Part shown: one piece after another, positions 9,762 to 18,476 of the stretch
Layout: each line of letters opens with the position of its first letter
Position numbering within the stretch: position 1 is the stretch's first letter
Assembly: GCA_036226585.1 (NCBI GenBank)
Contig: CP108997.1
Coordinates: 3,472,001 to 3,536,000 of the forward strand
Direction of reading: 5' to 3'
DNA length: 64,000 nucleotides
Source: Streptomyces sp. NBC_00708
Lineage (GTDB): Bacteria > Actinomycetota > Actinomycetes > Streptomycetales > Streptomycetaceae
Made by a program: the position numbers and the translations under genes
Notes under the pieces: generated by a model
Database searches by the model: none
What the model was told of the DNA's origin: nothing
What the model saw: the letters and a program-made list of their open reading frames with translations, nothing else

Positions 9762-10838
9762 ATGACAGGCTCTGCTCATTGCGAGCCTGAAGTCGAGGAG
9801 AGTGAATCCTTGCGGTCCGACGCCAACATCGCGGGGCCGATGACCGATCCGGTCCCCGGCCCCCGAACCGAATCGGCGGGGGACGGTGTTTCACGTGAAA
9901 CACCGCCGCCGATGGACGACACACCCATCGGTCGTGCGGCCCAGCTTGCGGTTGAGGCCCTCGGCCGAGCCGGCGAGGGGCTGCCACGCCCCGAGCAGAC
10001 CCGCGTCATGGTCGTGGCCAACCAGAAGGGCGGCGTGGGCAAGACCACGTCGACGGTCAACCTCGCCGCTTCGCTGGCACTCCACGGTGCACGGGTCCTG
10101 GTGGTTGACCTTGACCCGCAGGGCAACGCCTCCACGGCTCTGGGCATCGATCACCACGCCGAAGTTCCCTCGATCTATGACGTCCTGGTGGAGAGCAAGC
10201 CTCTCTCCGACGTGGTTCAGCCCGTCCCGGACGTCGAAGGCCTCTTCTGCGCCCCGGCCACCATCGATCTCGCCGGTGCGGAGATTGAACTGGTGTCGCT
10301 GGTGGCGCGGGAGAGTCGACTCCAGCGCGCCATCCAGGCGTATGAGCAGCCGCTGGATTACATCCTGATCGACTGCCCGCCCTCGCTGGGCCTGCTGACG
10401 GTCAACGCACTGGTGGCCGGCGCCGAGGTGCTGATCCCCATTCAGTGCGAGTACTACGCGCTGGAAGGGCTGGGGCAGCTCCTGCGGAACGTCGAACTGG
10501 TGCGGGGCCATCTGAACCCCGATCTCCATGTGTCCACGATCCTGCTCACCATGTACGACGGCCGGACCAGGCTGGCGTCGCAGGTGGCGGAGGAGGTCCG
10601 CAGCCACTTCGGCAAGGAGGTGCTGAGGACCAGCATTCCCCGGTCGGTCCGCATCTCCGAGGCACCGAGCTACGGGCAGACCGTGCTCACGTACGACCCC
10701 GGTTCCAGCGGATCCCTGTCCTACCTCGAAGCGGCCCGGGAGATCGCGCTGCGAGGCGTCGGGGTGCACTACGAGGGACAGCACGCCCACACGGGCGGAT
10801 CGATCAGTCAGCAGAGCAATTCGGAGGGGATCCAGTGA
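9762..10838 (+). CDS. parA: ParA, chromosome partitioning ATPase
   Basis: ParA is a deviant-Walker ATPase that assembles on nucleoid DNA and, with ParB-parS, segregates chromosomes into spores. The P-loop [10 protein letters not shown] lies near residues 87-96, followed by [12 protein letters not shown] and [12 protein letters not shown]. The start is uncertain. The frame is open from GTG 9600; ATG 9762 gives 358 residues with a variable acidic N-terminus ([17 protein letters not shown]), and a TTG at 9810 has the better GAGGAG ribosome site. The conserved core begins near residue 80 in any case. A second parS is embedded in the 5' coding part at 9888-9901. The stop overlaps the parB GTG. Confidence 0.95.
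   Translation: MTGSAHCEPEVEESESLRSDANIAGPMTDPVPGPRTESAGDGVSRETPPPMDDTPIGRAAQLAVEALGRAGEGLPRPEQTRVMVVANQKGGVGKTTSTVNLAASLALHGARVLVVDLDPQGNASTALGIDHHAEVPSIYDVLVESKPLSDVVQPVPDVEGLFCAPATIDLAGAEIELVSLVARESRLQRAIQAYEQPLDYILIDCPPSLGLLTVNALVAGAEVLIPIQCEYYALEGLGQLLRNVELVRGHLNPDLHVSTILLTMYDGRTRLASQVAEEVRSHFGKEVLRTSIPRSVRISEAPSYGQTVLTYDPGSSGSLSYLEAAREIALRGVGVHYEGQHAHTGGSISQQSNSEGIQ
9888..9901. promoter_or_regulatory. parS: parS site inside parA coding sequence
   Basis: This is an exact GTTTCACGTGAAAC within the 5' part of parA, where it is read in frame as Val-Ser-Arg-Glu-Thr (GVSRETPPP). It lies 272 bp after the previous site, just before the conserved ATPase core. Confidence 0.95.
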
Positions 10839-11920
10839 GTGAGCGTCGTCGAGGGTTGGGGCGAGGGCTCGGTGCCCTGATCCCAGCCGCTCCGCAGGAG
10901 AAGCAGCTGCCGTCCGTCGGGGCCGGGGCTTCCTCGCCCGTTCTGACCACGGAGCGGGGCGTGGCGGCCGCGAAGGTGACCACGCTGGGGTCCAACCCCG
11001 TGGTTCCGGAGCCGAGCGCGCCGGTGTCGGGGGCCGATGTGTCGGCCCCGGGTGAAGTGGCCGGTGCGTACTTCGCTGAGGTACTGCTCGACTCCATCAC
11101 GCCGAACCCGCGTCAGCCGCGTGAGGTCTTCGACGAGGACGCGCTGGCGGAGCTGGTCACCTCCATCAAGGAGGTCGGTCTTCTCCAGCCGGTCGTGGTG
11201 CGCAAGACGGGGCCTGATCGCTTTGAGCTCATCATGGGCGAGCGGCGCTGGAGGGCCTGCCGGGAGGCCGGCCTGGAGCGCATCCCGGCCATCGTCCGGG
11301 CCACCGATGACGAGAAGCTCCTCCTGGACGCACTCCTGGAGAACCTGCACCGGGCTCAGCTGAACCCGCTGGAGGAAGCGGCTGCCTACGACCAGCTGCT
11401 CAAGGACTTCAAGTGCACGCATGACCAGCTGGCCGACCGCATCGGGCGTTCCCGGCCGCAGGTGTCCAACACCCTGCGTCTGCTGCGTCTGTCGCCGCCG
11501 GTGCAGCGGAGGGTCGCCGCCGGAGTGCTGTCGGCGGGACATGCGCGCGCTCTGCTCTCGGTGGACGACTCCGAGGAGCAGGACAAGCTGGCGCATCGCA
11601 TTGTCGCTGAGGGCCTTTCGGTGCGTGCGGTCGAGGAGATCGTGACGCTCATGGGCTCCCGGCCCACGAACGCCAAGAAGGCCAAGGGCCCTCGTGCCGG
11701 GGCCCGCCTCTCCCCGGCGCTCACCGACCTGGCGTCCCGGCTCTCCGACCGGTTCGAGACCCGCGTGAAGGTCGACCTCGGACAGAAGAAGGGCAAGATC
11801 GTCGTCGAGTTCGCCTCGATGGAAGATCTGGATCGCATTCTCGGCAGTCTCGCTCCGGGCGAGGGCCGGGTGCTGGACCGCGCTCCGTCTGAGGACTCGG
11901 ACGAGGACGAGGCGAACTGA
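10835..11920 (+). CDS. parB: ParB, centromere-binding CTPase
   Basis: ParB binds parS, spreads as a CTP-dependent clamp and organises the origin region. The 361-residue protein starts at GTG 10835 ([17 protein letters not shown], the conserved N-terminal ParA-stimulating box), with GGAGGGGA upstream and a four-base overlap with parA. The CTP-binding motif GERRWRA starts at residue 135. The helix-turn-helix [20 protein letters not shown] is at about 198-217. The C-terminal dimerisation region ends in an acidic tail (EDSDEDEAN). A hairpin terminator follows 16 bp after the stop. Confidence 0.97.
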   Translation: MSERRRGLGRGLGALIPAAPQEKQLPSVGAGASSPVLTTERGVAAAKVTTLGSNPVVPEPSAPVSGADVSAPGEVAGAYFAEVLLDSITPNPRQPREVFDEDALAELVTSIKEVGLLQPVVVRKTGPDRFELIMGERRWRACREAGLERIPAIVRATDDEKLLLDALLENLHRAQLNPLEEAAAYDQLLKDFKCTHDQLADRIGRSRPQVSNTLRLLRLSPPVQRRVAAGVLSAGHARALLSVDDSEEQDKLAHRIVAEGLSVRAVEEIVTLMGSRPTNAKKAKGPRAGARLSPALTDLASRLSDRFETRVKVDLGQKKGKIVVEFASMEDLDRILGSLAPGEGRVLDRAPSEDSDEDEAN

Positions 11921-11936
11921 CACGCGCTGAGTGCTG

Positions 11937-11976
11937 AGGGCGGGCTGTCTCCGGTTGACGGAAGGCGGCCCGCCCT
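11937..11976 (+). terminator. Terminator of parAB
   Basis: A 9-bp perfect stem (11937-11945 with 11968-11976) is followed by TTGCTTT, located 16 bp after the parB stop codon. Confidence 0.75.
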
Positions 11977-12081
11977 TTGCTTTCTCACGGTGTCGGCTTG
12001 ATCCAGGGGTCGTTACGATGCGTTCTGGCAGGGCATTTCCGTCCACGACGCGGTGGGCGAGAGAAGTGAGGAACAGCCTTC

Positions 12082-12699
12082 ATGGGGCGTCGGCTCGTAC
12101 CGCTCACGCTGGACAACCTTTCCGACCTTCCCCGGCGCTGTCGTGCCTGTGTGTTCTGGGAGCTGGACCCGGTCAGTGGGGAAGCTGCCGTAAAGAGCGG
12201 AACCGCCGATCGGGAGAAGGAGGCCTGGATCTCCGGAGTTCTCCTGGAGTGGGGCTCCTGCGGGCGGGTGGCCTACGTCGACGACGTACCGGCCGGCTTC
12301 GTGCTCTACGCGCCTCCCGCATATGTTCCGCGAGCCACCGCCTTTCCGACGAGCCCCGTCTCCCCCGACGCCGTCCAGCTGATGACCGCGCTGATCATGC
12401 CGGGGTACCGGGGGCAGGGCCTGGGCCGGGTCATGGTGCAGACCGTCGCCAAGGATCTGATCCGCCGGGGCTTCAAGGCGATCGAAGCCTTCGGGGATGC
12501 CCGGTGGAAGGAGTCGGCCTGTGTGCTGCCTGCCGACCACCTTCTGGCCGTGGGGTTCAAGACGGTGCGGCCGCATCCAGTACACCCGCGGCTGCGGCTG
12601 GAGCTGCGCACGACGCTCTCCTGGAAGGAAGACGTGGAGATGGCCCTGGACCGGCTCCTGGGTGCGGTACAGAAGGAGCCTGCGTTGCGGCCGTTGTGA
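12082..12699 (+). CDS. GNAT-family N-acetyltransferase, substrate unknown
   Basis: This is a 205-residue GNAT-fold protein. The acetyl-CoA pyrophosphate loop is visible as MPGYRGQGLGRVMVQTV (Q/R-x-x-G-x-G/A) near residues 112-128. The N-terminal half (RRCRACVFWELDP) contains a Cys pair unusual for GNATs, and the C-terminus carries a basic patch (PHPVHPRLRLELR). The ATG at 12082 follows GAGAAGTGAGGAAC. The same gene lies between parB and the thioredoxin genes in other Streptomyces, so it belongs to the conserved block. It is convergent with trxA across a hairpin that merges with a parS site. No substrate can be assigned. Confidence 0.8.
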   Translation: MGRRLVPLTLDNLSDLPRRCRACVFWELDPVSGEAAVKSGTADREKEAWISGVLLEWGSCGRVAYVDDVPAGFVLYAPPAYVPRATAFPTSPVSPDAVQLMTALIMPGYRGQGLGRVMVQTVAKDLIRRGFKAIEAFGDARWKESACVLPADHLLAVGFKTVRPHPVHPRLRLELRTTLSWKEDVEMALDRLLGAVQKEPALRPL

Positions 12700-12718
12700 G
12701 GCGCACTCATCAGTACAT

Positions 12719-12758
12719 GTGAAACGGGCCCGTCCTGGGGAGGACGGGCCCGTTTCAC
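12719..12758. terminator. Bidirectional terminator hairpin merged with a parS site
   Basis: An 18-bp perfect stem (12719-12736 with 12741-12758) has a GGGG loop and lies between the convergent GNAT gene and trxA. The last seven bases of the right arm are also the left half of the parS at 12752-12765. Confidence 0.85.
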
Positions 12759-12765
12759 GTGAAAC
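12752..12765. promoter_or_regulatory. parS: parS site in the GNAT/trxA gap
   Basis: This is an exact GTTTCACGTGAAAC in the convergent gap, sharing bases with the terminator hairpin at 12719-12758. Confidence 0.95.
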
Positions 12766-12799
12766 AGCAGACGCAGGCTGTGTCTTACGCTGCGATTCC

Positions 12800-13129
12800 T
12801 TACTCGGCGATGAAGCCGGCGAGGTCGCGGAGGATCGCGGCCTTCGGCTTGGCACCCACGATGGTCTTGGCGACCTCGCCGCCCTGGTACACGTTCAGCG
12901 TCGGGATGGACATGACGCCGTACTTGGCAGCGGTGGCCGGATTCTCGTCGATGTTGAGCTTCACAACCTCGATCTCACCGTGCTCGGCCGCGATGGCCTC
13001 CAGCGACGGGGCGATCTGGCGGCACGGACCGCACCAGGCGGCCCAGAAGTCCACCAGCACGGGCTTGTCGCTCTTGAGGACGACCTCCTCGAAGGAGTCG
13101 TCGGTCACGTTCTTCAGGGCGCCGGCCAC
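12800..13129 (-). CDS. trxA: Thioredoxin
   Basis: This is a cytosolic disulfide reductase of 109 residues that passes electrons from TrxB to target proteins. The active site WCGPC places the redox cysteines at 33 and 36; the cis-proline motif MSIPTL follows near residue 75. The GTG at 13129 (MAGALKNVTDDSF) is preceded by TTAAGGAGG, ruling out the longer in-frame reading. It lies 55 bp downstream of trxB on the same strand, as in the mycobacterial trxB2-trxC pair. Confidence 0.96.
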   Translation of the reverse strand: MAGALKNVTDDSFEEVVLKSDKPVLVDFWAAWCGPCRQIAPSLEAIAAEHGEIEVVKLNIDENPATAAKYGVMSIPTLNVYQGGEVAKTIVGAKPKAAILRDLAGFIAE

Positions 13130-13184
13130 GGCGGCCTCCTTAACTTCGCGGGGTGTGTGCGTGGGGATCTGAGTAAGGCGTGTG

Positions 13185-14150
13185 TCAGACGGCTGCCGCG
13201 GTAGCGGCCTTCTCGTCGTCGGCGAGCGCTGCAAGGAAGCGCTCCGCATCCAGGGCGGCGGAGCAGCCGGTGCCGGCCGCGGTGATCGCCTGGCGGTAGG
13301 TGTGGTCGACGACGTCGCCCGCACCGAAGACCCCGGACACGTTGGTGCGCGTCGACGGAGCGGCCACCTTCAGGTAGCCCTCGTCGTCGAGGTCGAGCTG
13401 CCCCTTGAAGAGCTCGGTGCGCGGGTCGTGCCCGACGGCGATGAACAGGCCGGTCACCGGAAGCTCAGACGTCTCGCCGGTCTTGGTGTTGCGCAGGGTC
13501 ACGCCGGAGAGCTTCTGCTCACCGTTGACCCCGGCAACCTCGCTGTCCCAGGCGAACTTGATCTTCGGGTCGGCGAAGGCGCGTTCCTGCATGGTCTTGG
13601 AGGCACGCAGCGTGTCGCGGCGGTGGATGATGGTGACCGACTTGGCGAAGCGCGAGAGGAAGGTTGCCTCCTCCATCGCGGTGTCCCCGCCACCGACCAC
13701 GGCGATGTCCTGGTCCTTGAAGAAGAAGCCGTCGCAGGTCGCGCACCAGGAGACGCCGCGTCCGGAGAGGGCGTCCTCGTTGGGAAGGCCGAGCTTGCGG
13801 TGCTGCGAGCCCGTGGTCACGATGACCGCCTTGGCGCGGTGGACCGTGCCGGCGGTGTCGGTGACCGTCTTGATGTCGCCGGTGAGGTCGACGGAGACGA
13901 CGTCGTCCGGGATCAGCTCGGCACCGAAGCGCTCGGCCTGGGCGCGCATGTTGTCCATGAGCTCAGGGCCCATGATCCCGTCCTGGAAGCCCGGGAAGTT
14001 CTCCACGTCGGTGGTGTTCATGAGCGCGCCACCGGCGGTGACGGCTCCTTCGAAGACCAGCGGCTTCAGCGAGGCGCGCGCGGTGTAAAGGGCGGCCGTG
14101 TAACCGGCCGGGCCGGAGCCGATGATGATCACATTACGCACGTCGCTCAC
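13185..14150 (-). CDS. trxB: Thioredoxin-disulfide reductase
   Basis: This FAD enzyme reduces thioredoxin with NADPH. The 321-residue protein starts at GTG 14150 ([20 protein letters not shown], the FAD-binding GxGxxG motif) behind GAGGAAG. The redox centre CATC gives cysteines 136 and 139. The NADPH-binding motif is [12 protein letters not shown], and the C-terminal FAD motif is [16 protein letters not shown]. It precedes trxA and follows the sigM/anti-sigma pair, as in Mycobacterium. In S. coelicolor trxB is controlled by the redox sigma factor SigR; I did not find a SigR promoter motif with certainty. Confidence 0.96.
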   Translation of the reverse strand: MSDVRNVIIIGSGPAGYTAALYTARASLKPLVFEGAVTAGGALMNTTDVENFPGFQDGIMGPELMDNMRAQAERFGAELIPDDVVSVDLTGDIKTVTDTAGTVHRAKAVIVTTGSQHRKLGLPNEDALSGRGVSWCATCDGFFFKDQDIAVVGGGDTAMEEATFLSRFAKSVTIIHRRDTLRASKTMQERAFADPKIKFAWDSEVAGVNGEQKLSGVTLRNTKTGETSELPVTGLFIAVGHDPRTELFKGQLDLDDEGYLKVAAPSTRTNVSGVFGAGDVVDHTYRQAITAAGTGCSAALDAERFLAALADDEKAATAAAV

Positions 14151-14283
14151 GGGTTTCTTCCTCGTCTCTGCAGACTGCCTACTGTCCACGCCTACTGGGG
14201 CCGGTTCAACGACTCTCACCCCACCCAACGGATCCTACGGGGGATGCATTCCCCACGTGCCCGGGTGGCTGGCGGCGTGGTGC

Positions 14284-15225
14284 TCAGGGGCGTGTGTAGG
14301 CGTGAGTCAGCAGAAGCTTCCCCTTGACGGGCGGCTCGGCGCCGACGCAGGTCGCATCGACGACATAGGCCTGGACGCTGCCCGGCTCCGAGGGATGAGG
14401 CAGGAGAACGAGGAAGGCATCGGTGCCCTCGTAGGTGCCCCTCTCGATGGCCAGGGCGGCACTGTTCCGCCCGATGCCCTCTTCCACACAGGCGGGGACA
14501 GTCACGGCGGGGGCGCGGAGTGGGGACTCGGGCTTCATGGCGTCCGAGGGGGCGGACTGGGGTGAGGACTTGGATGCAGCGGACGGAGAGTGTTCCTTGG
14601 CACCGGGATCCTCCGAGCCGCCCACATCGGACTGCGGCTTCAGCAGCACGTCCACCTGGCCCTGGAGTGTGGCCTCGGAGAAGATCCGCGAGTGCTTTCC
14701 CGGGGCCGCCGTATCCTGCTGCATTGCACTGGCATCGCCCTGGCTCTCCGACACCGGAGCGTTCTGCAGCAAAAAGACGCTCATGCCGACCAGGGCAGCG
14801 GCTCCGAGGGCGGTGGCGAGGACGGTGGCGCGGCGCCGCTTCCCCCCGGGACGTCGGCCCGGACCCGTGCCCGCGCGCGCGTGCCCGGACGGACGGTCCG
14901 GCCGACCGGGCAGTTTCACGGCTATGGGTTCTGTTTCACGTGAAACATCGCCCGCCGCAGCCCTATCTGAGCGGTGAGACAACGCCTCGGCGGCAAGAGC
15001 GGCATCGATGCGGGCGGCGATGTCGTCAGGCATGGGCTCTGGAGCGGGGAGGTCGCCGAGCAGACTGCGGATCTCTTCCAGTGAGGCGAGAACATCGCCA
15101 CAGAGGTCGCAAGAAGCCGTGTGACTGCTGACCTCGGCGGCGCGTGATTCGGAGAGCAGGCCCTCGATCAGGTCGGAGATCTCCGAGACGTCGGGGTGCT
15201 GGGTCGTGTCGGCTGCTGATGTCAT
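14284..15225 (-). CDS. Zinc-binding anti-sigma factor for the adjacent SigM-type sigma factor
   Basis: This predicted membrane-bound anti-sigma factor has 313 residues. The N-terminal cytoplasmic part has the ZAS zinc motif H-x3-C-x2-C (SHTASCDLCGDVL, near residues 34-46). A basic linker (PGRRPGGKRRR) leads to one transmembrane helix near 137-158, and a Ser/Pro-rich extracytoplasmic domain follows. The ATG at 15225 overlaps the sigM stop by four bases and has GGAGGTGGAC upstream, so the pair is translationally coupled. It corresponds in position to mycobacterial RsmA (Rv3912). A parS site lies inside the gene, read as VSRET. Zinc binding and the partner are inferred from motif and position. 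Confidence 0.85.
   Translation of the reverse strand: MTSAADTTQHPDVSEISDLIEGLLSESRAAEVSSHTASCDLCGDVLASLEEIRSLLGDLPAPEPMPDDIAARIDAALAAEALSHRSDRAAAGDVSRETEPIAVKLPGRPDRPSGHARAGTGPGRRPGGKRRRATVLATALGAAALVGMSVFLLQNAPVSESQGDASAMQQDTAAPGKHSRIFSEATLQGQVDVLLKPQSDVGGSEDPGAKEHSPSAASKSSPQSAPSDAMKPESPLRAPAVTVPACVEEGIGRNSAALAIERGTYEGTDAFLVLLPHPSEPGSVQAYVVDATCVGAEPPVKGKLLLTHAYTRP
14933..14946. promoter_or_regulatory. parS: parS site inside the anti-sigma gene
   Basis: This is an exact GTTTCACGTGAAAC embedded in coding sequence. The minus-strand gene reads it in frame as DVSRETEPI in the cytoplasmic linker, a region where sequence can vary freely. Confidence 0.95.
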
Positions 15226-15968
15226 CGGTGTCCACCTCCGCCCTTCATCGCACTGGGGTCGCTCGCGCCCGCGTCTCGTGGCCCGGCTGCCGGTGGGACG
15301 GATGCTCTAGGCGTCCGGTTCCCTTCCGTGTCGGGCGCCTCTTTGCCGCCTCCGTCACTGCGGAGATGGGCCAACAGAGGGGCCAAGCGTGCTCGGCCCC
15401 TCGCGCAGCGGCTCTTCACGGTGCCTACAGGCACATCGAGGATGCGCGCGGTCTCCGCCACCGGGTACCCCTGCATATCCACCAGGACGAGCGCGGCGCG
15501 CTGCTCGGCGGGGAGCGTGGCCAGAGCGGTGATGAGTTCGCGGTGGAGGTCATGGCGTTCTGCCGGGGCCTCCGCCGACTCGTGGGGCTCCAGGAGCTGG
15601 TCGAGCCGTTCCGGGTCGTCGACGGGCGAGGTCTTCCGCGACGCGGCCTTGCGGACGCGGTCGAGGCAGGCGTTCACCGTGATGCGGTGCAGCCAGGTGG
15701 TGACGGCGGACTGGCCGCGGAAGGTATGGGCGGCACGGAAGGCGGAGATCAGCGCGTCCTGCACGGCATCGGCGGCTTCCTCACGGTCGCCCAGCGTCCG
15801 CAGGGCCACGGCCCACAGACGGTCGCGATGACGTCGTGCCAGCTCACCGAAGGCGTCGGGGTCGCCGGCGACATGGCCGGCGAGGAGGTCCGCGTCGCTC
15901 GGAGCGTCGGCATCGACGCCGTAGGGCTCGCGGTCTCTCCCCTCAGCTGTCGCCATCCGTGCATTCAA
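15222..15968 (-). CDS. sigM: ECF RNA polymerase sigma factor, SigM-type
   Basis: This ECF-family sigma factor has 248 residues. Region 2 spans about 40-105 (RHRDRLWAVALRTLGDREEA, then AVQDALISAFRAAHTFRGQS). Region 4 is about 150-200 (LPAEQRAALVLVDMQGYPVA and VPVGTVKSRCARGRARL, the -35-binding helix-turn-helix). A C-terminal Gly/Pro-rich tail of about 40 residues is longer than in minimal ECFs. ATG 15968 is used; a second in-frame ATG lies four codons on, and no strong ribosome site separates them. It sits with its anti-sigma factor, trxB and trxA, matching the Mycobacterium sigM locus, where SigM is not a general stress factor. Its regulon cannot be inferred here. Confidence 0.92.
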   Translation of the reverse strand: MNARMATAEGRDREPYGVDADAPSDADLLAGHVAGDPDAFGELARRHRDRLWAVALRTLGDREEAADAVQDALISAFRAAHTFRGQSAVTTWLHRITVNACLDRVRKAASRKTSPVDDPERLDQLLEPHESAEAPAERHDLHRELITALATLPAEQRAALVLVDMQGYPVAETARILDVPVGTVKSRCARGRARLAPLLAHLRSDGGGKEAPDTEGNRTPRASVPPAAGPRDAGASDPSAMKGGGGHR

Positions 15969-16098
15969 ACCGATCCCGGGCGGAAAGTAAATGGTGAGGT
16001 GGGTTGGATTATAGGAATCATAAAAAGCGCGTTTCGGTCGCCCTTCGAGAGTGTCCTATCCGCCCTATATTGAGGGAAATCAGGAAGGGGACCATGTG

Positions 16099-16563
16099 AT
16101 GAAGAAGCGTGTGAAGCGGTACCTGGGAAAGGTGCTGCCAACCTTTCTCGCCGCGCCCGTGCTTGTGGCCCTGCTCCCGGGGAGCGCGCAGGCGGCCACG
16201 TATTCGATGGACGGAAAGAACCCCATTTCCGCTGGGTGTTCGGGCGACGCCACCACCGTGAAACGGGCGACCATCGGGACCTCCAGCTGGACGTTGGGAG
16301 CCGTCGAGCTGCGCTACAGCGTGAAGTGTCACACCGCTTGGGCGCGGATCACGCTCTCCGAGGACGTGTGGGGAAAGGCTCAGGTCGTGCGGAACTCGGA
16401 CGGTAAATCTTATAACTGCACGAAGCTTTCCTACAGCGCGGCGCTCGGCAGTTATACGTGCTACACAGCGATGGTCTATGACAAGGATCCGCTCTCCTCG
16501 TACGCGGAGGGCTGGTCCCAGTACGACAACGTCAGCCTGCACTCGAAAACGCCTTCGTACTGA
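16099..16563 (+). CDS. Secreted DUF2690-family protein
   Basis: This is a 154-residue predicted secreted protein of unknown function. The N-terminus is a clear Sec signal peptide: KKRVKR, a hydrophobic core and an A-x-A cleavage near residue 34 (GSAQAA). The mature part has four cysteines (SAGCSGD, VKCHTAW, YNCTKL, YTCYTA), likely two disulfides, and matches the DUF2690 pattern of an AT(V/I) strand followed by VELRYS. ATG 16099 is chosen because AGGAAGGGG lies eight bases upstream; further ORF codons upstream are unlikely. Base use is visibly richer in A/T than the neighbours, and the gene lies on the opposite strand inside an otherwise leftward conserved block, suggesting insertion. Confidence 0.8.
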   Translation: MKKRVKRYLGKVLPTFLAAPVLVALLPGSAQAATYSMDGKNPISAGCSGDATTVKRATIGTSSWTLGAVELRYSVKCHTAWARITLSEDVWGKAQVVRNSDGKSYNCTKLSYSAALGSYTCYTAMVYDKDPLSSYAEGWSQYDNVSLHSKTPSY

Positions 16564-16584
16564 CCGTCGAAACAGTGCGCGGTA

Positions 16585-16638
16585 AAGGAAAGGGGCCCTG
16601 GGCCGGATCGACAGATCCGGCCCAGGGCCCCTTTCCTT
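16585..16638. terminator. Perfect 25-bp bidirectional terminator hairpin
   Basis: Two perfect 25-bp arms (16585-16609 and 16614-16638) enclose a four-base loop between the convergent DUF2690 gene and the pseudokinase gene. The outer bases are A/T-rich on both sides, giving a U-rich end in each direction. Confidence 0.9.
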
Positions 16639-16650
16639 GGCCTTGAAACG

Positions 16651-18348
16651 TCAGCTGGTGACCTTGATGTCCGAGATCTTCCCCCGGAAGTTCCCCTCGC
16701 TGCTCGGCGGCAGTTTGGTGAGCCAGATGAGCAGGTACCGCGCCTGCACGGGCTTGGCGGGCTTGAGCGAGACCTGCGTTCCGGAACCCTGCGCGACCGT
16801 GTCGAAGCCGTTGGGCATGGTCGGCACCGTCGAGCCACTGGTGGTCCGCAGTTCGACCGACGTGGTGCCATCGAGGAAGGACACGTCCACCGTGCCGACC
16901 CGCTGCACCTTGCCGAGATCGAGCACGAGCCCCACCCCGTCCTTCAGCTTGCCGAAGTCGGCGGAGAAGTAGCCGTCCGTGTACCAGTACGAGCTGGGGT
17001 CCTTGTCGAAGACGTTGCCTATGCCCTGCGGCTTCTCCTTGCCGTCGCCGAGCGGGTCGAAGTCCGTGGCCCCGATGATCGGGACGGGCTTGCTCTTCTC
17101 GACGGGCGGGGGGGCGCTGTTCTTCGGGTTGGTCTGGGTGGTGCCGGGGTCGCCGTTCGAGTTGTTGTCCTTGTCGATGAGCGTCTCGGCGAGCTGCCAA
17201 CTGCCCAGCCCCAGAGCAGCGATCAGCAGCGCGGAGACGGCCCACTTCAGGGCCCTTCCGGTGCGGCTCTGCAGCGGGGCGGGGGGCACGGGCACCACGG
17301 GCTGGGTCACGACGGCCCCCGGCGCGGCCGGCCTGCCGTACGTGCCCTGCTGGTAGGTGGTCCGCTGGTACTCGGGCGGTGCGGTGAAGACCGGCTCGGG
17401 CGGGCGGATCCGGGGCATCGCCGCGACGGCCTTGGCGAGCTCGTCGGGGTTGGTGCACGGCTGCTCCTGGCGGGAGGCCGTGGCACCGTCGTTGGCGAGG
17501 GCCCGCATGGCGATCTCGGAGAGACCCCGGTGGACTCCTGCCCGCACCTGGTCGGGCGGGAGCAGCCCCATGCCCTTGGGCAGGCCGGTGAGCCCGTACG
17601 CGTCGCTCTCGTACGGCCAGCGCTGGGTCAGCGCGGCGTACAGCAGGGCGCCGATGGCCTCCGTGTCGGCGCGCTGGGGGCCATCGGACGTGATGCCCCG
17701 CAAGGCGGCGTTCACCGCGAGGCCGCGGATGCGGTACTGGCCCGACGAGCTGCGCAGCACGGCCCCCGGCGTGAGCCGCAGATGGGCCAGGCCCTCCCGG
17801 TGCGCGGCCGCCATGGCCTGGGAGATCTGGCTGACGAGCTGGTACGCGTCATGGGCGTCCATCGGGCCCGCGCCCAGCAGCGCCGTGAGCTCGGTGGCAT
17901 CGGGCAGCCACTCGTGGACGACATAGACGAGGTCATCCTCCTCGACGGCGTCGAGGACCTGCACGAAGCGTGGGTCGCCCAGCAACGCGGAGGACCTGGC
18001 GGCGGCCAGGACGGATCGGGCCCGTGGGTGGTCCGCGGGAAGGAGGTGGACACCCACCGCGCGACGCAGCTTCTCGTCGACGGCACGCCAGCTGCTGAAC
18101 CCGTCCAGACGGGTGACGCACTCCTCCAGCCGGTACCGGTCGGCCAGTTTGTGTCCACTGTGCAGATCAGGGGTGGCCGGGGGGGCCTCGGAAGCGGTTT
18201 TCCTGCCGTCCTCCTCCTGGGAGTCCGTGTCCGCCGCGTCCTGCGCTTCTGCCGTACCGTCGGTCGTGGCCTCGTCCGCCTTGGCGGTCAGCGGCTCGTC
18301 CCCGCTGTTGTCGGCCACGTCGACGGCAGCCGTGCTACGTTCCGCCAC
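16651..18348 (-). CDS. Membrane pseudokinase with C-terminal discoidin-like extracellular domain
   Basis: This 565-residue protein corresponds to the C-terminal half of mycobacterial MviN/MurJ (Rv3910), made here as a separate protein. An acidic N-terminus (1-65) precedes a kinase-fold domain (about 75-310) that lacks catalytic residues: the VAIK lysine site reads RAVGVHLLP, the HRD loop reads HLRLTPGAVL and no DFG is seen. After a Pro-rich linker, one transmembrane helix lies at about 375-395. The extracellular C-terminus (about 430-565) resembles a galactose-binding/discoidin jelly roll (SSYWYTDGYFSADFGKL, VQARYLLIWLTKLP). GTG 18348 with GGAGGCAGGAACG upstream is the chosen start. In mycobacteria phosphorylated pseudokinase recruits FhaA to restrain MurJ. 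The gap after murJ is 128 bp. Confidence 0.85.
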   Translation of the reverse strand: MAERSTAAVDVADNSGDEPLTAKADEATTDGTAEAQDAADTDSQEEDGRKTASEAPPATPDLHSGHKLADRYRLEECVTRLDGFSSWRAVDEKLRRAVGVHLLPADHPRARSVLAAARSSALLGDPRFVQVLDAVEEDDLVYVVHEWLPDATELTALLGAGPMDAHDAYQLVSQISQAMAAAHREGLAHLRLTPGAVLRSSSGQYRIRGLAVNAALRGITSDGPQRADTEAIGALLYAALTQRWPYESDAYGLTGLPKGMGLLPPDQVRAGVHRGLSEIAMRALANDGATASRQEQPCTNPDELAKAVAAMPRIRPPEPVFTAPPEYQRTTYQQGTYGRPAAPGAVVTQPVVPVPPAPLQSRTGRALKWAVSALLIAALGLGSWQLAETLIDKDNNSNGDPGTTQTNPKNSAPPPVEKSKPVPIIGATDFDPLGDGKEKPQGIGNVFDKDPSSYWYTDGYFSADFGKLKDGVGLVLDLGKVQRVGTVDVSFLDGTTSVELRTTSGSTVPTMPNGFDTVAQGSGTQVSLKPAKPVQARYLLIWLTKLPPSSEGNFRGKISDIKVTS

Positions 18349-18476
18349 CGTCGTTCCTGCCTCCCCATCCGTTGCGCGATGCCCAGCCAGCTCTGCACAG
18401 TCACGCCAATTGTGCCCACACTCCGGCGCTATGCACGACACGCGGAGGCCGACGATGGTTGTGCGGGCCGGCCGCC

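Noticed and set aside
14913..14921. Partial parS-like TTTCACGGC upstream of the 14933 site
   Set aside because: Only half of the palindrome is present; it is ordinary coding sequence.
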